From Pseudomonadota bacterium (GTDB taxonomy: Bacteria > Pseudomonadota > Gammaproteobacteria > Burkholderiales > Thiobacillaceae), in contig JAURYL010000120.1 in assembly GCA_030653935.1 (NCBI GenBank), positions 1-39,508 on the forward strand: DNA of 39,508 bases, given 5' to 3'. A model generated the notes under the pieces. It did no database searches. It saw nothing but the letters and a program-made list of their open reading frames with translations, and was not told the origin of the DNA. Made by a program: the position numbers and the translations under genes. Of this stretch, positions 31,911 to 39,508 are shown piece by piece (positions within the stretch are counted from its first letter, which is position 1; each line of letters opens with the position of its first letter).

Positions 31911-32432
31911 GTGTCTGAGGAACAAGTCAATCAGGAAAGCGTCGAGGCGGCGGGCGTCAATGTGGACAGCATGCCGAGTCATGAGGAATTGCTGCGCCAG
32001 GCGGAGTTGAACGCGCAGGAACACCACGATGCCTGGCTGCGCGCCAAGGCGGAGACCGAGAACGTGCGCCGCCGCGCGATCGATGATGTGGAGAAGGCGC
32101 GCAAGTTCGCGCTGGACAAGTTCGCGGCCGACTTGCTGGCGGTGAAGGACAGCCTGGAAGCCGCGCTGGCGACCGGCGACAACGTCAGCCTGGAAAGCGT
32201 TAAGAGTGGCGTGGAGCTGACTCTGAAACAGCTTTCCGGCGTGTTCGAGAAGTACGCGATCAATGAAATCAATCCGTTGGGCGATAAGTTTGATCCGAAC
32301 CATCACCAGGCGATTGCCATGGTGGATGCGGAAGGCGAGCCCAATACCGTCGCCCAAGTGCTGCAGAAGGGTTACCTGCTGAACGAGCGGGTGATTCGGC
32401 CGGCGATGGTGATGGTGGTGAAAGGGAAGTGA
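31911..32432 (+). CDS. grpE: Nucleotide exchange factor GrpE
   Basis: GrpE of the canonical DnaK system, 173 residues. It has a long N-terminal coiled coil ([33 protein letters not shown]), the four-helix-bundle region and the C-terminal beta domain ([35 protein letters not shown]). The start is the GTG at 31911, eight bases after AGGAGGG; another GTG at 31905 is too close to it, and the longer open frame is noncoding. dnaK follows after 71 bp in the same direction. Confidence 0.96.
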   Translation: MSEEQVNQESVEAAGVNVDSMPSHEELLRQAELNAQEHHDAWLRAKAETENVRRRAIDDVEKARKFALDKFAADLLAVKDSLEAALATGDNVSLESVKSGVELTLKQLSGVFEKYAINEINPLGDKFDPNHHQAIAMVDAEGEPNTVAQVLQKGYLLNERVIRPAMVMVVKGK

Positions 32433-32503
32433 AGTTGCGCCCTTGAAACCCCACTCAACAATCCCATAAAGCTAGCAAGCTAATTTTTCTGAGGAAGACA
32501 CAA

Positions 32504-34435
<1,932 letters not shown>

Positions 34436-34470
34436 GACCCGCATGAGGCGGCGCAAGCCGCCCCCTGTAG

Positions 34471-34497
34471 CGCCGGCATCCCTGCCGGCGTTTTTTT
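34471..34497 (+). terminator. Intrinsic terminator after dnaK
   Basis: The hairpin CGCCGGCA-TCCC-TGCCGGCG is followed directly by seven T residues. A smaller hairpin GGCGGC-GCAA-GCCGCC lies just before it (34447-34462). Confidence 0.85.
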
Positions 34498-34511
34498 GTG
34501 ACATTCACTCA

Positions 34512-34578
34512 CTTGTAGCGCCGGCATCCTTGCCGGCTGGGTTTGAAAAGACGCCGGCACGGATGCCGGCGCTACAAG
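34512..34578. repeat. 18-bp inverted repeat with CGCCGGCAT core
   Basis: Arms 34512-34529 and 34561-34578 are exact reverse complements (CTTGTAGCGCCGGCATCC). The adjoining terminator hairpin at 34467-34490 uses the same GTAGCGCCGGCATCC sequence, so the dnaK terminator looks like a domesticated copy of this repeat. Confidence 0.8.
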
Positions 34579-34664
34579 CGCACATTCACCCCGCGGGTGG
34601 GGTAGGGTTCTTCAGGTCTATCCCGGTCAACGAGATAAGCGCTTTATTCACCAGGACACATCGG

Positions 34665-35924
34665 ATGGACTCGCCGCATCAACCCGCAGCCCCTCTCCCG
34701 ATCACGCCAGACCCATTGGCCAGCGAAGCGCGCGGGCAGGTCGACCGCGTCGTGTTCCTGCTCGCCTGTGCCGCCTTCGCCAGTTCCGCCGCGCTGCGCC
34801 TGTGCGATCCGATGTTGCCGGCGCTGGCGCGTGATTTCGCTACGACGGTGGGGCACGCGGCGCTGGTGGTCACCGCCACCAGCATCGCCTATGGCCTGTT
34901 GCAACTGGTGTTCGGGCCGCTTGGTGACCAGTTTGGCAAGCTCAAGGTGGTCACCTGGGCTTGTCTGGCCTCCACCGTCGGCGCCGTCGCCTGCGCGCTT
35001 AGTTCCAATCTGGAAATGCTCGCTCTGGCGCGGGCGCTGAATGGCGCCACCACGGCCGCACTGATTCCGCTCTCGCTGGCCTGGATCGGCGACGCGGTCG
35101 CACTGGAGCATCGTCAGGCGACGCTGGCCCGGTTCATGTCCGGGCAGATCATCGGCCTGATCAGCGGCCAGGCGATCGGTGGTTTTTTTGCCGATTTTTT
35201 CGGCTGGCGCTGGGCCTTCGTGCTGCTTGCCGTGATTTATCTCGGTGTCGGCCTGCTGCTGCGCGCCTCCCTGCGCGCGCATCAACCCGGGGTGAACGCC
35301 GGCGGGACGCTACCCACCAGCCAACGCGGGCGCTTCCGCCAGGTATTCGCCAATTCCCATGCGCGCTTCATCCTGATTGTCCTGTTTGTCGAGGCGGTCA
35401 CGACCTTCGGCGCCATGTCCTTCATCCCCTCCTATCTGCATCAGCGCTTCGGCATTTCCCTGTTCCACGCCGGCCTGGTCGTTGCCACTGTCGGACTGGG
35501 TGGCCTTGGCTACACCCTGCTGGCGCGCCACTGGGTCAAACGTCTGGGGCAGCGGCGCCTGGCGCGCATGGGTGGCCTCTTGCTCGGCCTGGCGTTCACC
35601 CTGTTGGCGCTGGCGCCGGCCTGGGGCTGGGGTGTGCTCGCCTGCGGCCTTGCCGGGCTGGGCTTTTACCAGTTGCACAACACCCTGCAAACGCTGGCGA
35701 CCCAGATGATTCCGGAGGCGCGCGGCACCGCCCTGTCGCTGTTCGCCTTCTGCTTCTTCCTTGGTCAGGCCAGCGGCGCCGCTGTTGGCGCGGTCGTGGT
35801 CGATCATGTCGGCGCGAGCTGGTTGTTCCTGGCTTCGGCGCTGACACTGCCCCTGGCTGGAGGCATCCTGGCGCGCCACATCAAGGCACGCGCGCGGGAA
35901 ACCAACGAACCGGCCCGGCTATGA
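34665..35924 (+). CDS. MFS transporter
   Basis: A 419-residue, very hydrophobic protein with about twelve membrane helices and the MFS motif A between helices 2 and 3 (GPLGDQFGKLKVV). A long central cytoplasmic loop (THQPGVN to QRGRF region) separates the two six-helix halves. The ATG at 34665 is used; the frame is open further upstream only through repeat DNA. It resembles drug or small-molecule efflux members by general layout, but the substrate cannot be assigned. The next gene starts 39 bases downstream. Confidence 0.88.
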   Translation: MDSPHQPAAPLPITPDPLASEARGQVDRVVFLLACAAFASSAALRLCDPMLPALARDFATTVGHAALVVTATSIAYGLLQLVFGPLGDQFGKLKVVTWACLASTVGAVACALSSNLEMLALARALNGATTAALIPLSLAWIGDAVALEHRQATLARFMSGQIIGLISGQAIGGFFADFFGWRWAFVLLAVIYLGVGLLLRASLRAHQPGVNAGGTLPTSQRGRFRQVFANSHARFILIVLFVEAVTTFGAMSFIPSYLHQRFGISLFHAGLVVATVGLGGLGYTLLARHWVKRLGQRRLARMGGLLLGLAFTLLALAPAWGWGVLACGLAGLGFYQLHNTLQTLATQMIPEARGTALSLFAFCFFLGQASGAAVGAVVVDHVGASWLFLASALTLPLAGGILARHIKARARETNEPARL

Positions 35925-35963
35925 GCTATCGTTCCGCGTAAGGACACCCCCAAAGGAGTGGAT

Positions 35964-36866
35964 ATGCCCGCGGATTTCGATCTCAACCTCGCCAGCGCCT
36001 GGCTTCCTTTGAGCTGGGGCGTGCTGGTCGGTTTCGTGTTTTCCCTGGTGGGCGCGGCGGGGGGCATCCTGGCATCGTTCGGACTGATCTCGGTGCTGGG
36101 CCTGAGCGACGCCAACCAGGTCAAGCCCATGGCCCAGATGCTCACGTTGGCCACGCCCCTGGTGGCGGTTCCCAACTATCTGCGCCAATGCCGGCTGGTA
36201 TTCAGCCTGGGCCTGGTTCTCGCCGCCGGCGGTTTGCTCGGCGCGCTTGTGGGCAGCGCGTTATCGGTGCGCTACCTCTCGGATATGTCCAGTTTCAAGC
36301 CCGTGTTCGCGATTCTTGTGCTGATCATCGCGGTACAACTGGTCTGGTCTCTGGCGCGCAGCCAAGCGGGGCAGGGCGCCAGCGCGAGGGCGGCCGCGGC
36401 GTTCGAGGGTCTGGTGGCGACAGGCAGCGCACCTTGCGAAATCGGGGTGCGGCATACGATCTGGTCCTGGCGGCGCATCCAGTTCGCATTCGGCGGCGAG
36501 ATGTTCGACTACAGCCCCGTACTGGCGTTCGCCATCGGTTTTTGTATCGCGGCCCTGGCTTCCGCCCTGGGCGTTGGCGGCGGTTTCCTGCTGGTGCCCT
36601 TCATGGCGATGGGCTTGCGCCTGCCCATGTTCGTGGTAGCGGGCACCGCCGCGCTGGCGGTATTCGTCAGTTCCTCGGCATCCATCGCCAACTATCTGGC
36701 GATGGGGGTGCGGCTGAACTGGGAACTGCTCCCGCCACTGCTGTTGGGCACGCTGATCGGCGCTTATCTCGGGCCGTATTTGTCTCGCTATTTTCGTGAC
36801 AGTTGGCTGCGCGGCGTGTTGGTGGTGGTACTCACCGGCATCGGGCTGAAGTATCTGCTGGCTTGA
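35964..36866 (+). CDS. TauE/SafE-family sulfite/anion exporter
   Basis: A 300-residue permease with about eight membrane helices in two homologous halves, including the repeated glycine-rich segments LVGAAGGILASFGL and ALGVGGGFLLVPFM typical of TauE/SafE (DUF81) proteins, which export sulfite, sulfonates or related organosulfur anions. AAAGGAG (35952-35958) ends six bases before ATG 35964, preferred over a GTG at 35958 inside the ribosome binding site. It follows the MFS gene by 39 bp and may be cotranscribed. The substrate is inferred from the family only. Confidence 0.9.
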   Translation: MPADFDLNLASAWLPLSWGVLVGFVFSLVGAAGGILASFGLISVLGLSDANQVKPMAQMLTLATPLVAVPNYLRQCRLVFSLGLVLAAGGLLGALVGSALSVRYLSDMSSFKPVFAILVLIIAVQLVWSLARSQAGQGASARAAAAFEGLVATGSAPCEIGVRHTIWSWRRIQFAFGGEMFDYSPVLAFAIGFCIAALASALGVGGGFLLVPFMAMGLRLPMFVVAGTAALAVFVSSSASIANYLAMGVRLNWELLPPLLLGTLIGAYLGPYLSRYFRDSWLRGVLVVVLTGIGLKYLLA

Positions 36867-36925
36867 ACCGCGAAAGGGGAGCGAAGCCGCCCTCATTCGC
36901 GCGGAGTCCCCGCGAAACTACCGAC

Positions 36926-38053
36926 TCAAGCGTGTTCCGCCCTGATCTGGCACAGGTGAACGTGTCTGGCGACCTCGTTGTTATTTCTGAACGACAGCGG
37001 TTCATGTTCCTGTTTCCTGCCAACCGGTGTCCGTTCGATATGCCGCGTGATGTCCATGTTGGTGCCTGCCACGCGCAGGGGGTTGCCGTTGCCGTCACGC
37101 TGGATGTGGCCGCGCGCGAGGACACGCAGCTCATGGCCGGCTTTGTGGCGTAGGTTGAACTCCACGGAAAAATGGTCTTTGCCGGTATTGGCCAGTGCCT
37201 GTACGAGCCGCCGACGTGCGCGTTTGGCGTCCTCGACGGGCATGAAACGGCACCATAGATCGGGGTCCCGCGAGGTTTCCTCCGCCAGATGGCCAAGCAT
37301 GTTCCACCAGCGCGGCGAGAACCAGTACTCACCGTTTACCAGATCCCAGTCCCAGGCGGCGTCGCCGCTGCCTTTCAGCACCAGGGCCAGGCGTTCCTTG
37401 CCCCGAATCAGCCATTGCTCGATGCGCTTGTGTTCCGTGATGTCGCGTGCGACACAGAGAAAACCGGCTGGCCCGTTGTTGCCGTCCGTGAGCAAGCTGA
37501 GCGTCATTTGCAATTCGCGCTGTTCGCCGGCGACCTCCATCGACATGTCCGCCGATAGCGGTTGGGGATCCTCGATAAGTAGCAGGAGGCTGTCGGTGAT
37601 GAAATGGGCGATGTCATCGGGAAATACCGTGAAATAGGAACGGCCGATGCATTCTGCCGCCGGCATATAGGCGATCCCCGATTTGGCCGGTGGGTAGTAC
37701 TCGCTGATATGTCCATCGCTATCGATCATGAAGACCAGATCCGGCAGCGATGCAATCAGTGCCCGCTGCCGTGCCTGGCTGATGGCCAGCGCCTGCTCCG
37801 CTTCGATGCGTGCGGTGATATCGGTATGAATCCCGGCCACGCGAATTGGCCGGCCTTCTCGCCATTCCACGACGCGTCCATGCGTTTCCAGCCAGACCCA
37901 TTGATCCGCCGAATTCTGTACGCTGTATTCGATACGGTAGGCCTCGCCACCGCTGATCGCCGCCTCCACCATCGGCATCACCCGCAGGAAGTCGTGCGTA
38001 TGCATGCGCCTTAACCAGGCTTCCTGCGCCATTTCACCGGCATCGCGCGGCAA
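36926..38053 (-). CDS. PAS-only protein, probably a fragment of a sensor kinase
   Basis: About 375 residues with three PAS units and nothing else: a partial PAS_3 with its PAC end (VAGIHTDITARIEAEQAL), a second PAS (ALIASLPDLVFMIDSDGHIS) and a third (GSGDAAWDWDLVNGEYWFSP), ending at MDITRHIE, where a kinase or GGDEF domain would normally begin. A 35-residue unrelated tail then reaches the stop. PAS-like residues continue upstream of the first possible start (TTG 38053; next ATG 38032) with no earlier start codon, so the 5' end also seems lost. It may still be translated. Most likely both ends were removed by recombination. Confidence 0.6.
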   Translation of the reverse strand: MPRDAGEMAQEAWLRRMHTHDFLRVMPMVEAAISGGEAYRIEYSVQNSADQWVWLETHGRVVEWREGRPIRVAGIHTDITARIEAEQALAISQARQRALIASLPDLVFMIDSDGHISEYYPPAKSGIAYMPAAECIGRSYFTVFPDDIAHFITDSLLLLIEDPQPLSADMSMEVAGEQRELQMTLSLLTDGNNGPAGFLCVARDITEHKRIEQWLIRGKERLALVLKGSGDAAWDWDLVNGEYWFSPRWWNMLGHLAEETSRDPDLWCRFMPVEDAKRARRRLVQALANTGKDHFSVEFNLRHKAGHELRVLARGHIQRDGNGNPLRVAGTNMDITRHIERTPVGRKQEHEPLSFRNNNEVARHVHLCQIRAEHA

Positions 38054-38157
38054 ACCGAGAATGCGGCAACAGTGTTCGGCCTGAATTAGCGTTTCCCCTG
38101 CGCCATTTACGACCCTATGCCTGGGTAAGCCGCGACCTGGCCCAGGCCATGAAATAC

Positions 38158-38865
38158 CTACGCCTGCTGCGTACCGACCAGCTTGCGACCACGAATGCCC
38201 AAGCCCATCACTCCCAGAAGCAACAGCGCGATGCTCGAAGGTTCCGGAACGCTGGCAACCGCGACGCCGACACCAAAGTCCGCCGCGTCAAGAAAGTTAC
38301 TGATTGCGGGATTGCCTCCCGCCGCGGAAATGGACTCGTACGCGAAGCGCACGTTGTTCCCCAGCGCGATGATCGGCGCTTCGCCGGCACTGGTGTAGAA
38401 GGCCCAGGCGTTATTGCCGGTCGAATACTGATTGGAGAACAGCGTGGTGTCGTCTCCACCGCCGATCAAGCTATCCAGACCGAGGTCGATGATGCTCAAT
38501 CTCAGGACATCCACACCCAAGCGCCCGCGATGCGCGAACTGGAAGCCGACCAGGCTGCCCGACGCGATGCCGGTGACATCCTGATACAACGTGCTCACCT
38601 CATAGGCGTTGAGTTCCGCGAACTGCGTCCCCTCGTATGCGGCAATGCCTTGAAAGCTATCGCTCCAGATCTCGATCTTGTTGTCGCTGGCCGTGGTCTG
38701 CCAGCCGGGAATCGTTCCCGCGTCCACGATGGAATAATTGGGTGTCCCTGGCGTGTCTGCGGGATTCTCGAAACCGCCGTTGATGAGGGAAGCCTGTGCG
38801 GATTAGTAGGCGGCGAGGGTCAAGATGAATAGAAACGCACGACCCAGGGTCTTGTTCTCGAACAT
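38158..38865 (-). pseudogene. PEP-CTERM exported protein gene with a stop in the signal peptide
   Basis: Read from ATG 38865 (GGAG nine bases upstream) the frame gives a signal peptide MFENKTLGRAFLFILTLAAY, then TAA at codon 21 (38805-38803), then resumes in the same frame with SAQASLINGGFENP and runs to a C-terminal VPEPSS-hydrophobic-GRKLVG sorting tail. The mature part is a beta-rich extracellular-type domain with NNVRFAYES and similar segments. PEP-CTERM proteins are cut by exosortase and placed at the cell surface or in exopolysaccharide. The stop is the only lesion seen; no frameshift follows. It could be a recent null mutation, a base-calling error or a read-through case. Confidence 0.8.
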
Positions 38866-39031
38866 AGCCGGTTACTCCAGAAGCGGTGATTGATGGAAGA
38901 TGAAGTGCTGTGCTGGATCTTGCGCGAGGCCGGGCGGGCATACTGGGCCACTATCGATCAAAACTGAGCCGTCCGCGACATCTTGCTGCTTGTTTCTCGC
39001 GGAGTGACGCGGCTCACAGCACAATCCAGCC

Positions 39032-39499
39032 ATGACAGATTTCAACACGCCTCGACTCCTCATCATCGATGACCAACCGACCTCCGTCGGCCTGTTGTTG
39101 GCCTATCTGGGGAACAGTGATCTGGATATCCTGGTCGCTCTGGATGGTCACGATGGGCTCGCCAAGGCGCGTGGAGGCCTGCCCGACTTGATCTTGCTCG
39201 ATGTGAACATGCCCGGCCTGGATGGCTTCAGTGTCTGCGAGCAACTCAAGTCCGACCCCCGCACGATGGACGTCCCGGTGATCTTTCTCAGCGCGAGCAA
39301 CGATATCGACGATAAATTCAGACTTCCTGATCCCGGCCGGGTTATGGCCGTGCTTTCCGGAAGCATGAATGGCACGAAGCACGAGCGTTTCCAGGTAGCC
39401 CGGCGTGCAGCCCGCCCACCGAAGGTTGAACTGGGTTGCCGTGTCCGGGCTGCATCCGGGATGGCGACGCCGCACGCCTGTGCCGGGCTACGGTACTAA
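39032..39499 (+). pseudogene. Truncated response-regulator receiver domain
   Basis: The first 95 residues are a normal receiver domain: acidic pocket IIDDQ (D13, D14), phosphoacceptor in LILLDVNMPGLDG, and VIFLSAS for beta-4. After DIDDKFR the protein character stops; the lysine-containing beta-5 (usually KPF) and helix 5 never appear. The rest of the frame is repeat DNA with the inverted repeat at 39395-39491. The break is near 39315. A stand-alone receiver without beta-5 should not fold properly. Confidence 0.75.
39395..39491. repeat. Inverted repeat after the broken receiver gene
   Basis: Arms GTAGCCCGG (39395-39403) and CCGGGCTAC (39483-39491) enclose about 80 bases. The element immediately follows the point where the receiver domain loses homology, and what looks like a further C6/G6 repeat begins at 39498. 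Confidence 0.65.
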
Positions 39500-39508
39500 A
39501 TCCCCCCC

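Overview
The window is GC-rich chromosomal DNA from a Gram-negative bacterium, most likely a betaproteobacterium of the Rhodocyclales/Nitrosomonadales type. I base this on protein style (RadA, Mfd, RlhA, DnaK, multi-PAS hybrid kinases, a PEP-CTERM protein) and on the many short palindromic repeats between genes. Genus cannot be read from the sequence. I saw no rRNA, tRNA, CRISPR array, prophage or complete insertion sequence.

Layout, left to right. A hemerythrin-like gene and radA diverge (78-1978). An operon with ATGA overlaps (2351-10766) encodes a REC/HD-GYP regulator and two large hybrid histidine kinases, one with a PhnD-like periplasmic sensor. Next come rlhA (10940-12895), a small dimeric-barrel protein resembling sulfur oxygenase reductase (13087-13539), mfd on the minus strand carrying two in-frame repeat insertions (13825-17451), and a diguanylate cyclase. 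The ovothiol pair ovoA-ovoB follows (18939-22213), then an exported metallo-beta-lactamase-fold protein and a Phd/RelE-type toxin-antitoxin pair.

The most distinctive part is a minus-strand operon (30503 down to 24712) for a complete accessory Hsp70 system: a large TPR protein, a small J-like protein without an HPD motif, a GrpE-like protein, a DnaK-like Hsp70 and a zinc-ribbon protein. The join between the J-like and GrpE-like genes is interrupted by a 158-bp unit in tandem, which has triplicated the first codons of the GrpE-like gene. A recombination scar (vapB and metallo-hydrolase remnants) and an intact vapBC pair separate this operon from the canonical grpE-dnaK genes (31911-34435), which are not followed by dnaJ.

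The right end holds an MFS transporter, a TauE/SafE permease and three damaged genes: a PAS-only fragment, a PEP-CTERM gene with a stop codon in its signal peptide, and a receiver domain cut off before its conserved lysine. At least seven families of short inverted repeats are scattered through the window, twice inside the mfd reading frame.
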